From Clostridiales bacterium (GTDB lineage Bacteria > Bacillota > Clostridia > Oscillospirales > Oscillospiraceae): a stretch of DNA of 14,192 bases. Positions 1-5,729 of the stretch are shown in pieces. The stretch is taken from positions 1-14,192 of the forward strand of contig DQIA01000020.1 of the NCBI GenBank assembly GCA_003525905.1, read 5' to 3'. The notes under the pieces were generated by a model. The model ran no database searches. It had not been told where the DNA came from and saw only the letters and a program-made list of their open reading frames with translations. The translations under genes and the position numbers were made by a program. How positions within the stretch are numbered: position 1 is the stretch's first letter; each line of letters starts with the position of its first letter.

Positions 1-54
1 AACGGTACGCACGGTGGTGTGAGAGGACGGGGCTAAACGTCCCTCCTACTCGGT
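1..54 (+). mobile_element. 3' end of a group II intron (domain V 3' half and domain VI)
   Basis: The first bases match the 3' strand of a group II intron domain V: part of a GAAC-type tetraloop, then a strand containing ACGCACGGTGG. A short linker (TGTGAGAGG) follows, then a domain VI-like hairpin. In that hairpin GAG (21-23) can pair with CTC (49-51) and AGG (24-26) with CCT, leaving A48 bulged as the likely branch point. The tip is GGACG/CGTCC around a GGGCTAAA loop. I recognise the string from bacterial introns that end in CTCCTACTCG followed by a few bases, so the 3' boundary is probably within 52-57. The 5' domains and any intron-encoded reverse transcriptase/maturase would lie left of the window. 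The intron class cannot be assigned from this fragment. The domain assignment rests on memory of the family plus visible pairing, not a covariance-model search. Confidence 0.72.
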
Positions 55-470
55 TTTGCGTCTCTGGAATCGATCGTTCCGCGGAAGACGACGAAACGGT
101 CATAGAGAAATTCCAGCACGAGGTTCAGCACCATGTTGAGCGCCGTGACAAGGTAGTCGTTCCAGAGCTTCACGTCGGTGAGCCAGTGCTCCAGCCAGGT
201 GGTGCAGGGCGTAAAGACGAGGTAGAACAGCGCAACGAGCGCCATGGCGCGCGGCACGCTTGCGGCGGAGCGGAACGTATAGCGCCGGTTCAGCGTGAAG
301 TTCCAGAGCACGGAGAGCACCAGCGCGATGAGATAGCCCAGCCATGCGGGCAGGTGAATGACGTCGTTGCACAGGGCGAACGCGCCGATCTGGATGAGCC
401 CGGCCGAGGCGGAGAACAGGGTGAACTTCAGCGAACGCAGCAGCTCTGCGCGGCGGTTCACCGTGCCCAT
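33..470 (-). CDS. GtrA-like small membrane protein (145 aa), C-terminus altered by intron
   Basis: GtrA/DPMS-like proteins are small four-helix membrane proteins linked to translocating lipid-linked sugars or modifying surface polysaccharide and teichoic acid. Four hydrophobic segments are visible at about residues 16-36, 42-60, 74-93 and 104-125. The loop motif NFTLNRRYTF (57-66) after the second helix is characteristic of the family. The ATG at 470 has AGAGGA at 477-482 and lies inside the end of gpsA (13-bp overlap), so the gene is translated from the same mRNA as the last gene of the der operon. The final codons, from about residue 139 (KPSRRDV), lie in group II intron sequence, so the native C-terminus has been replaced. 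The four-helix core is intact and the protein may still work. The sugar-lipid substrate cannot be told from sequence. Confidence 0.85.
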   Translation of the reverse strand: MGTVNRRAELLRSLKFTLFSASAGLIQIGAFALCNDVIHLPAWLGYLIALVLSVLWNFTLNRRYTFRSAASVPRAMALVALFYLVFTPCTTWLEHWLTDVKLWNDYLVTALNMVLNLVLEFLYDRFVVFRGTIDSRDAKPSRRDV

Positions 471-1459
471 GCGGCGTCCTCTGCCTCCGAGGTGCGGTCG
501 CGCAGCATGAGCGAATTGAGTGCCTCACGCGGATCGCGGCCCTCATAGAGCACGGCATAGGCCGCCTCGGTGATCGGCATGTCGACATTCTTGCGCTGCG
601 CCAGCTCCCAGGCGGACTGGGCGGCATAATAGCCCTCGACGACGGCGCCGACCTGCTTCATGGCCTCCTGCACGGGAACGCCCTGGCCGATGAGGATACC
701 GGCGCGGCGGTTACGGGAGTGCATGGACGTGCAGGTGACGATCAGGTCGCCCACACCGGCCAGACCGGCGAAGGTCTCGCGGTGCGCGCCGAGTGCCATG
801 CCCAGCCGGGCGACCTCGGCAAGGCCGCGCGTCATGAGCAGGGCCTTGGTGTTGTCGCCGTAGCCCATGCCGTCGCAGACACCGGCGCATAGGGCAATGA
901 CGTTCTTGAGCGCCGCGCCCAGCTCGATGCCGGCCGTGTCGGGGCTGGTGTAGACGCGGAAGCGGCTGCACATGAAGGCGTTCTGCACGCGCTCGGCAAG
1001 CTCCCGCTCCGGGCAGGCGACGACAACGCCCGTCGGGATGCCGCGGCTGACCTCCTCGGCGTGCGAGGGGCCGGACAGGGCGACGACGGTGCGGCCGGTC
1101 TCCTGCGAGACAAGCTCGGACATGCGATAGCCGGTACCCTCCTCGATGCCCTTCGTCACGGAGACGAGCAGGGGCGTTTCGGCGAGGTACGGCGCAAAGG
1201 CGTGGGCCGTGGTGCGCACGGCGAACGACGGCGTGGCGAACACGACCATCTCCTTGCCCTGCGCGCAGGCGGGGTCGGCGGAATAATGCAGTCCCTCCGG
1301 CAGCGTGACGCCGGGGAGATATGGATTCTGATGGGTCTCGGCGAGCTGCTTGCTCTCCGTTTCGAAATGCGACCAAAGGGTGACATCGTGACCGTTTTCA
1401 TGCAGCAGAATGGCAAGGGCCGTGCCCCAGCCGCCGCTGCCGGCGATCGTTACCTGCAT
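458..1459 (-). CDS. gpsA: Glycerol-3-phosphate dehydrogenase [NAD(P)+]
   Basis: Cytosolic enzyme reducing dihydroxyacetone phosphate to sn-glycerol 3-phosphate, the backbone for phospholipids. At 333 aa it has normal family length. The N-terminal Rossmann fold starts with IAGSGGWGTALA (nucleotide-binding glycines at 7, 9, 10 and 12). SVTKGIE (100-106) carries the conserved Lys104, and ELGAALKNVIAL (179-190) carries the catalytic Lys185. GLAGVGDLIVTCTS (232-245) followed by SRNRR is the substrate/NADPH-binding signature. The ATG at 1459 is preceded by a GAGGAA-type site and lies 10 bp after the plsY stop. Sitting directly behind plsY fits the pathway, since PlsY acylates the glycerol 3-phosphate that GpsA makes. 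Nothing is missing. Confidence 0.97.
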   Translation of the reverse strand: MQVTIAGSGGWGTALAILLHENGHDVTLWSHFETESKQLAETHQNPYLPGVTLPEGLHYSADPACAQGKEMVVFATPSFAVRTTAHAFAPYLAETPLLVSVTKGIEEGTGYRMSELVSQETGRTVVALSGPSHAEEVSRGIPTGVVVACPERELAERVQNAFMCSRFRVYTSPDTAGIELGAALKNVIALCAGVCDGMGYGDNTKALLMTRGLAEVARLGMALGAHRETFAGLAGVGDLIVTCTSMHSRNRRAGILIGQGVPVQEAMKQVGAVVEGYYAAQSAWELAQRKNVDMPITEAAYAVLYEGRDPREALNSLMLRDRTSEAEDAAWAR

Positions 1460-1469
1460 GGAAGATTCC

Positions 1470-2090
1470 TCACTTTTTCTTGGATTTCAAAAGATAGGTT
1501 TTTGTCTCCGTGCCATGGAGCAGACGGGCAATATTGCTGCGATGCATGAAGATCGCAAGGACGGCCATAGCAATGGCGATGCTCCAGATCCACGGCTGCC
1601 CGGGGAAAAAGATGACAAACAGCACGGCATAGGCCGTGGCGGCCAGAATGGAGCCGAGCGAGACATAGTGCGTCGCAAAGACGATGATCAGAAACAGACT
1701 GAAGCCGATGACAAAGATGCGCCAGTCCATCATGATCGCCAGTGCAGCGCTCGACAGGATGCCCTTGCCGCCGCGGAAGCCGTAAAAGACCGGGAAAATA
1801 TGGCCCAGCTCCGTCATCGCGCCTGCGATCATCATCCCGAGCTGCGGGTTTCCGGGCAGGAGCCAGCGGCCGAGCAGGCAGGCGAGCACGACCTTACCCA
1901 TATCCATCAGGACGACGAGCAGCGTTGCCCAGCCGCCGAAGTTCCGCAGAAAATTCGTCAGGCCGGCGTTTCCGCTGCCTTTTTTGCGGATGTCGTCGTG
2001 CATGCAGGTGTGCGACACGACGATAGCGCCATTGCAGCTGCCGAGCAGGTAGCCCGCAGCGGCACAGCAGACGATGCGCCACCAGTCCAT
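1470..2090 (-). CDS. plsY: Acyl-phosphate:glycerol-3-phosphate acyltransferase PlsY
   Basis: Integral membrane enzyme that moves an acyl group from acyl phosphate to position 1 of glycerol 3-phosphate, giving lysophosphatidic acid. It has 206 aa with several hydrophobic helices (about 4-28, 54-74, 84-100, 112-128, 132-152, 158-178). Family motifs visible are GSGNAGLTNFLRNFG (38-52), GHIFPVFYGFRGGKG (96-110, glycine-rich phosphate-binding loop) and a C-terminal HRSNIARLLHGTETK. The first motif, near GSCNGAIVVS (17-26), departs from the more common GSIPFG/GSIPTG form; I regard this as lineage variation. The start at 2090 has AAGGAGG inside the end of der, and only two bases separate the two genes, so translation is probably coupled. 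A basic KSKKK tail ends the protein. Confidence 0.95.
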   Translation of the reverse strand: MDWWRIVCCAAAGYLLGSCNGAIVVSHTCMHDDIRKKGSGNAGLTNFLRNFGGWATLLVVLMDMGKVVLACLLGRWLLPGNPQLGMMIAGAMTELGHIFPVFYGFRGGKGILSSAALAIMMDWRIFVIGFSLFLIIVFATHYVSLGSILAATAYAVLFVIFFPGQPWIWSIAIAMAVLAIFMHRSNIARLLHGTETKTYLLKSKKK

Positions 2091-2092
2091 GC

Positions 2093-3421
2093 TCAGTCCT
2101 CCTTATCGCCCTTCTGGCGGATGGTCAGCCGGATGGGCGTTCCCTCCAGACCGAAGACACCGCGGAGCTGATTCTCCAGATAGCGCTGGTAGGAGAAGTG
2201 GAACAGGCGCGCGTCGTTGCAGAAGATGACAAAGTGCGGCGGCTTCACGCCGACCTGCGTCATATAATAGATCTTCAGACGGCGTCCCTTGTCCGTGGGC
2301 GGCTGCACGCGGGCCGTGGCGTCCTCAAGGATGTTGTTGAGCATGCCGGTCGTGATGCGCATGGCGCTCTGGTTGGCCACGGCGTTGATGCGCTCATAGA
2401 GCTTGCCGACGCGCTGGCCCGTCAGGGCGGACAGGAAGATGATCGGCGCGTAGGTGAGGTAGCTGAGGTCGCGACGGATCTCTGCCGTCTTCTCAGCCAT
2501 GGTGTTCGTGTCCTTGTCCACAAGGTCCCACTTGTTCACGACGATGATGCTGGCCTTTCCGGCCTCGTGGGCCAGACCGGCGATCTTTGTGTCCTGCTCC
2601 GTCACGCCCTCGACGGCGTCGATGAGGATCAGGCAGACGTCTGCGCGCTCAATGGCGGCGATGGATCGGAGATTGGAATATTTTTCAATGGCGTCATCGA
2701 CCTTGGACTTGCGCCGCATTCCGGCGGTATCGATGAAGCGGTATTTGCCGAATTCGTTTTCAAAATAGCTGTCGATGGCGTCGCGCGTCGTTCCGGCGAC
2801 ATTGGAGACAATGACGCGCTCCTGCCCGAGAATGCGGTTGAGCAGGCTGGATTTGCCGACATTCGGCTTGCCGATGATGGCAACGTTGATGACCTCGCCC
2901 TCGTCCTCCTGCTCGGAGGGGGCGGGGAAGTGCGCAACGCACCAGTCGAGCAGGTCGCCGGTGCCGTGGCCGTGGACGGCGGAGACCTCGATGGGGTCGC
3001 CGAGGCCGAGCGCATAGAATTCGTAGACGTCGGGGTTCGTGGGGCCGACGGAGTCGCACTTGTTCACGGCGAGGCAGACCGGCTTGCGGCTGCGCAGCAG
3101 CATATTGGCGACATCCTGATCGGCAGCGGTCACGCCGGTCTTCACATCCGTGACCATGACGATCACGTCGGCGGCGGCGATGGCCAGTTCGGCCTGACGG
3201 CGCATGAACTGCAGCATCTCGCTGTCGGTGTTCGGCTCGATGCCGCCCGTATCCACGAGCTCGAATTCGCGGCCGTTCCAGTCACAGTCGCCGTAAATGC
3301 GGTCGCGGGTCACGCCCGGCGTATCCTCCACGATGGCGGCGCGCCGGCCGGTCAGTTTGTTGAAAAGCATGGACTTGCCGACGTTCGGCCGTCCGACGAT
3401 CGCAACCAAGGGCTTGGGCAT
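2093..3421 (-). CDS. der: Ribosome biogenesis GTPase Der (EngA)
   Basis: Essential tandem-domain GTPase needed for maturation of the 50S ribosomal subunit. It has 442 aa, the usual length. The first G domain has GRPNVGKS (10-17), DTGG (57-60) and NKCD (120-123). After an acidic linker (about 170-176) the second has GKPNVGKS (184-191), DTAG (231-234) and NKWD (296-299). A KH-like domain fills the C-terminus from about residue 355. The ATG at 3421 is preceded by AGGAGG at 3430-3435 with an 8-base spacer. It is first in the minus-strand operon der-plsY-gpsA-gtrA-like, with a promoter at 3469-3497. Its leader can form a small GCGGC/GCCGC hairpin (3440-3454) just upstream of the ribosome binding site. 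Confidence 0.98.
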   Translation of the reverse strand: MPKPLVAIVGRPNVGKSMLFNKLTGRRAAIVEDTPGVTRDRIYGDCDWNGREFELVDTGGIEPNTDSEMLQFMRRQAELAIAAADVIVMVTDVKTGVTAADQDVANMLLRSRKPVCLAVNKCDSVGPTNPDVYEFYALGLGDPIEVSAVHGHGTGDLLDWCVAHFPAPSEQEDEGEVINVAIIGKPNVGKSSLLNRILGQERVIVSNVAGTTRDAIDSYFENEFGKYRFIDTAGMRRKSKVDDAIEKYSNLRSIAAIERADVCLILIDAVEGVTEQDTKIAGLAHEAGKASIIVVNKWDLVDKDTNTMAEKTAEIRRDLSYLTYAPIIFLSALTGQRVGKLYERINAVANQSAMRITTGMLNNILEDATARVQPPTDKGRRLKIYYMTQVGVKPPHFVIFCNDARLFHFSYQRYLENQLRGVFGLEGTPIRLTIRQKGDKED

Positions 3422-3468
3422 AGCGCAAGCCTCCTCTCTGCGGCAGAGCGCCGCGGGTTCTTTTTCCT

Positions 3469-3497
3469 ATTATGGCACAAAACGCTTCGATTTGCAA
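3469..3497 (-). promoter_or_regulatory. Promoter of the der operon
   Basis: Read on the minus strand, TTGCAA (3492-3497) is separated by 17 bases from CATAAT (3469-3474). Each box keeps four or five of six consensus bases for the main vegetative sigma factor. The predicted start near 3462 gives a leader of about 40 bases. It lies between the rpmF terminator and der, which makes der the head of its own operon. Confidence 0.65.
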
Positions 3498-3521
3498 GGC
3501 ACAAACAAAAATGCCCGCAAA

Positions 3522-3573
3522 CAAAGCAAAACCTGCCGGGATACCACCCCGGAAGGGGCGCTGTCCGGCAGGC
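3522..3573 (-). terminator. Rho-independent terminator of yceD-rpmF
   Basis: On the minus strand an 8-bp perfect stem (CCTGCCGG at 3565-3572 with CCGGCAGG at 3532-3539) encloses an inner CCCC/GGGG hairpin (3547-3558). It is followed at once by the T-rich run TTTTGCTTTGTTT. It sits about 48 bases past the rpmF stop and upstream of the der promoter, as expected for the end of the yceD-rpmF transcript. Confidence 0.8.
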
Positions 3574-3620
3574 TGAGAGAAAGGAGCTTATCCTTTCCTG
3601 CTTTCCTTGTGGGAACGGAA

Positions 3621-3809
3621 TTACTTCGCCTCGGCGGCAGGAAGAACCTCGCGGCCATTGTAGGTACCGCAGTTCTTGCAAGCTCTGTGCGGCAGACGAG
3701 CCTCACCGCACTTCGGGCAAGCGACTACGCCGGGGATGGAGAGCTTCCAGTGGGAGCTGCGTCTCTTATCCCGTCTTGCCTTGGAAACCTTACACTTAGG
3801 AACAGCCAT
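3621..3809 (-). CDS. rpmF: 50S ribosomal protein L32 (zinc-ribbon form)
   Basis: Small basic protein of the large ribosomal subunit, 62 aa. It starts with the family signature [17 protein letters not shown] and ends in a zinc ribbon, CPKC (31-34) and CKNC (44-47), so this is the zinc-containing (C+) form. The ATG at 3809 is chosen because AAGGAGG (3818-3824) lies 8 bases upstream and MAVPK is the invariant L32 start. An in-frame GTG three codons earlier falls on the ribosome binding site. The gene follows yceD by 40 bases, the classic yceD-rpmF arrangement, and is last in that transcript. Confidence 0.97.
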   Translation of the reverse strand: MAVPKCKVSKARRDKRRSSHWKLSIPGVVACPKCGEARLPHRACKNCGTYNGREVLPAAEAK

Positions 3810-3849
3810 GAATGACACCTCCTTGGTCAGATGCTTTCGCAGAAAATAA

Positions 3850-4356
3850 TCATTTATCCTTCAACAGCTGCCCAAGGACAGCCAAACGGGGATCGATCTC
3901 AGGGCGGCACGAGCATGCGCCCTCATTCAGATTCTTGCCGCAGCGGGGGCAGATGCCCTTGCAGTCCGGCTTGCAAAGCAGCTTCGAATCCATGTTCAGC
4001 ACGAACGCGGTCGTCAGGATCTCGTCCAGATCGGCCTTGTCCCCCTCCTGCAGGAGGAAAGTCCACTCGTCTGCCTCATCCTCCCGCTCGAGCGAACGGG
4101 TGAGCACAGCATGCACCGGCCAGGAGACGCGGCGTTCAAACGGCGCGGCGCAGCGGTCGCAGACAGCGTGCAGATTTGTGGAGATCACGGCCTCTAAAAC
4201 GAGGACACCGGCGGTGTTGCGCACCGTCCCCTCGGCGGAGACGGGCTCCTGCACGGGAAAACTCCCGCCGAATTGCAGATCGTGCAGATCCAGCGCGGTA
4301 TGGAAGGGCAGAACACTGTCCGGCTTTTGCATGATTTTTGATAATCCAAGCAGCAT
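3850..4356 (-). CDS. yceD: DUF177/YceD family protein
   Basis: 168-aa protein of the DUF177 (YceD) family. The family is linked to 23S rRNA accumulation and large-subunit assembly and is nearly always encoded just before rpmF, as here. The C-terminal half shows the family core [18 protein letters not shown] (127-144), with eight cysteines in all (66, 69, 128, 132, 136, 139, 148, 150), so metal binding by the two cysteine groups is plausible. An acidic stretch (EREDEADEW, 90-98) precedes the core. The reading frame stays open far upstream into the divergent gene, but the real start is the ATG at 4356. AGGGGA lies 5 bases before it, and the promoter's predicted start site near 4383 leaves a short leader. 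The in-frame ATG at 4374 lacks a ribosome binding site. Confidence 0.9.
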   Translation of the reverse strand: MLLGLSKIMQKPDSVLPFHTALDLHDLQFGGSFPVQEPVSAEGTVRNTAGVLVLEAVISTNLHAVCDRCAAPFERRVSWPVHAVLTRSLEREDEADEWTFLLQEGDKADLDEILTTAFVLNMDSKLLCKPDCKGICPRCGKNLNEGACSCRPEIDPRLAVLGQLLKDK

Positions 4357-4389
4357 AATGATCCCCTGTTCCATAGTCGTGCAGGAGAT

Positions 4390-4418
4390 ATTATAACGGT
4401 TTTTCGTGATTTTGTCAA
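4390..4418 (-). promoter_or_regulatory. Perfect-consensus promoter of yceD-rpmF
   Basis: On the minus strand TTGACA (4413-4418), a 17-base spacer and TATAAT (4390-4395) match the vegetative consensus at all twelve positions. The A/T-rich stretch upstream (4419-4446) could act as an UP element. The predicted start near 4383 gives a leader of about 27 bases. Such a strong promoter fits a ribosomal protein operon. Confidence 0.9.
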
Positions 4419-4447
4419 ATCCTTTTTCGATTTTTTCATAAAAAACC

Positions 4448-4476
4448 TTGACAATCCGAACGATCTGCGGCATAGT
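4448..4476 (+). promoter_or_regulatory. Divergent promoter of the RluA-type gene and its leader RNA
   Basis: TTGACA (4448-4453), a 17-base spacer and CATAGT (4471-4476, four of six consensus bases). The predicted transcription start is about 4480-4485, almost exactly where the long self-complementary leader begins. Its -35 box lies 29 bases from that of the opposing yceD promoter, and the two share the A/T-rich stretch between them. Confidence 0.75.
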
Positions 4477-4479
4477 AAA

Positions 4480-4640
4480 GGCAGCAGCGCCCCATTGCCG
4501 ATTCGGCCATCGCCGAATCTTTTTCGCCGATCCATCGGTTCGAAAAGTTTGGAGTACACAAAGTACGCCTGCACTTTCCGAATCTCGGCTCGACAAAAAA
4601 TCTCTCGCCGAATGCTTTCGCTTCATGGTGCGCTGCTGCC
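4480..4640 (+). ncRNA. Rod-shaped structured leader RNA upstream of the RluA-type gene
   Basis: The two ends are inverted repeats. GGCAGCAGCGC (4480-4490) pairs perfectly with GCGCTGCTGCC (4630-4640), and after one mismatch CCAT (4492-4495) pairs with ATGG (4625-4628). Inside, in order, ATTCGGC (4501-4507) pairs with 4607-4613, TTTTT (4520-4524) with A's at 4596-4600, and GCCGA (4526-4530) with 4585-4589. GGTTCG (4537-4542) pairs with 4579-4584 including one G-U, and AAAGT (4544-4548) with 4573-4577. A tip hairpin GTAC-acaaa-GTAC (4554-4566) is extended by GG/CC. About 45 pairs form along 161 nt, starting at the predicted transcription start. No T-run follows, so it is most simply the leader of the downstream mRNA, 11 bases before its Shine-Dalgarno. 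Alternatives are a processed 6S-like RNA or an old palindromic insertion. I do not recognise a known riboswitch class. Confidence 0.55.
4500..4524 (+). terminator. Terminator-like hairpin just after the transcription start
   Basis: GATTCGGC (4500-4507), a four-base CATC loop and GCCGAATC (4512-4519) form a perfect 8-bp stem followed by five T's (4520-4524). It has the look of a short intrinsic terminator about 20-40 bases into the leader. Its left arm is the same segment that pairs with 4607-4613 in the full rod, so the two folds exclude each other. It may act as an attenuator or just be a folding intermediate. Confidence 0.4.
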
Positions 4641-4655
4641 CGATTTCAGCGAAGG
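4615..4655 (+). promoter_or_regulatory. Possible Shine-Dalgarno-sequestering stem
   Basis: CTTTCGCT (4615-4622) can pair with AGCGAAGG (4648-4655) over 8 bp, one of them U-G. This covers the first part of the ribosome binding site AAGGAG (4652-4657) of the pseudouridine synthase. The loop contains 4625-4640, the 3' arm of the leader's closing stem, so this helix and the closing stem can coexist only as a pseudoknot. That would suit an on/off switch of translation. Confidence 0.4.
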
Positions 4656-4668
4656 AGACCACGCTCCC

Positions 4669-5649
4669 ATGAAAGAACTGACCATCGGCCGCAATGACGC
4701 CGGGCAGCGGCTCGACCGCTTTCTGGCCAAGGCCGTTCCGCTGCTGCCCGCCTCGCTGGCGCAGAAGTATATCCGCCTCAAGCGTATCAAGTGCAACAAC
4801 GCCCGCGCGCAGCGCGACACGCGCCTGCAGGAGGGCGATGTGCTGCAGCTTTATATCAACGACGAGTTTTTCGACAAGCCCTCCGAGGCCAACGCCTATC
4901 TGACGGTGACGGCACCGAAGCTCAACATCGTCTATGAGGACGAAAACATCCTGCTTGTGGACAAAAAGCCCGGCGTGGCCGTGCATCCGCACGACGGCGC
5001 GGAGTACGGCCGCACGCTCATCGACCATATTCAGGCCTATCTCTATGCAAAAGGAGAGTGGCGGCCGCGCGAGGAGCAGGCCTTCACCCCAGCCCTGTGC
5101 AACCGCATCGACCGCAACACCGGCGGCATCGTCATCGCGGCCAAAACGGCCGAGGCTCTGCGCATCCTGAATCAGAAAATTCGCGACCGCGAGTTGGACA
5201 AGCGCTATCTCGCCGTGGTGGAGGGAACGCCCCGCCCGGAGACCGGCGTGCTGAAGGGCTATCTCTTCAAGGATGCGGTCAAAAACCGCGTTTTCGTCAC
5301 GGATACGCCGCAGAAGGGTGCAAAGACCTGCGAAACGCGCTATCGAACGCTCACAAAGCGCGGCGGCCTGTCGCTGGTGGAGTGTGAGCTGATTACGGGC
5401 CGCACGCATCAGATCCGCGCGCAGTTTGCGCACGCCGGACACCCGCTGCTGGGCGACGGCAAGTACGGCAAGCTCGATCCGCACGCTGACCGGCGCTATC
5501 AGGCGCTGTATTCCTATCGCCTGACGTTCTGCTTCACCACGGACGCAGGCGTACTTTCGCCCCTGAACGGCCGCAGCTTTCAGGTGGCGGACGTCGAATT
5601 TGTGAAGACGTATTTCCCGGACTTTCGCCTGCCGGGAATTGCAGAATAA
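4669..5649 (+). CDS. RluA/RluC-family rRNA or tRNA pseudouridine synthase
   Basis: Converts specific uridines in structured RNA to pseudouridine. 326 aa with an N-terminal S4-like RNA-binding domain (about 1-68), then the RluA catalytic domain. The active-site motif is CNRIDRNTGGIVIAAK, with catalytic Asp148. An Asn (145) stands where many relatives have His in HRLD, a variant I associate with clostridial family members. Other motifs are GVAVHPHDG and, near the C-terminus, ITGRTHQIRAQFAHAGHPLLGD. The ATG at 4669 is chosen because AAGGAG (4652-4657) precedes it and the S4 domain begins there; the frame is open earlier but into the structured leader. The gene stands alone between its leader and a bidirectional terminator. 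The exact RNA target cannot be deduced. Confidence 0.93.
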   Translation: MKELTIGRNDAGQRLDRFLAKAVPLLPASLAQKYIRLKRIKCNNARAQRDTRLQEGDVLQLYINDEFFDKPSEANAYLTVTAPKLNIVYEDENILLVDKKPGVAVHPHDGAEYGRTLIDHIQAYLYAKGEWRPREEQAFTPALCNRIDRNTGGIVIAAKTAEALRILNQKIRDRELDKRYLAVVEGTPRPETGVLKGYLFKDAVKNRVFVTDTPQKGAKTCETRYRTLTKRGGLSLVECELITGRTHQIRAQFAHAGHPLLGDGKYGKLDPHADRRYQALYSYRLTFCFTTDAGVLSPLNGRSFQVADVEFVKTYFPDFRLPGIAE

Positions 5650-5660
5650 GTAAACCGATC

Positions 5661-5700
5661 AAAATCGCCCCCATCGGCCAAAACCGATGGGGGCGATTTT
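5661..5700. terminator. Bidirectional terminator between the RluA-type gene and nifJ
   Basis: A perfect 17-bp stem (5661-5677 with 5684-5700) closes on a six-base CCAAAA loop. The stem has a GC-rich core and an AAAA/TTTT base, so either strand ends in a T-run. It serves both converging genes, starting 12 bases past the pseudouridine synthase stop and 30 bases past the nifJ stop on the other strand. Confidence 0.95.
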
Positions 5701-5729
5701 ATAGGTATCAGGTCAGATGCAACAAGGGC

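Noticed and set aside
2198..3799. A 533-codon plus-strand frame opposite der and rpmF
   Set aside because: It runs antisense through der, a terminator and rpmF, which are all well supported, and it shows no family motif.
4480..4640. MITE (palindromic insertion) explanation of the long inverted repeat
   Set aside because: Not excluded, but not preferred: I see no target-site duplication on either side, and the left end coincides with the predicted transcription start of the downstream gene.
4480..4668. T-box or known metabolite riboswitch in the leader
   Set aside because: I found no T-box sequence, no recognisable conserved core of a riboswitch class, and the downstream gene is not of a type usually under such control.
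3850..5484. A 544-codon frame that would make yceD a large fusion protein
   Set aside because: The upstream part is antisense to the pseudouridine synthase and crosses a perfect promoter. The ribosome binding site and family length place the start at 4356.
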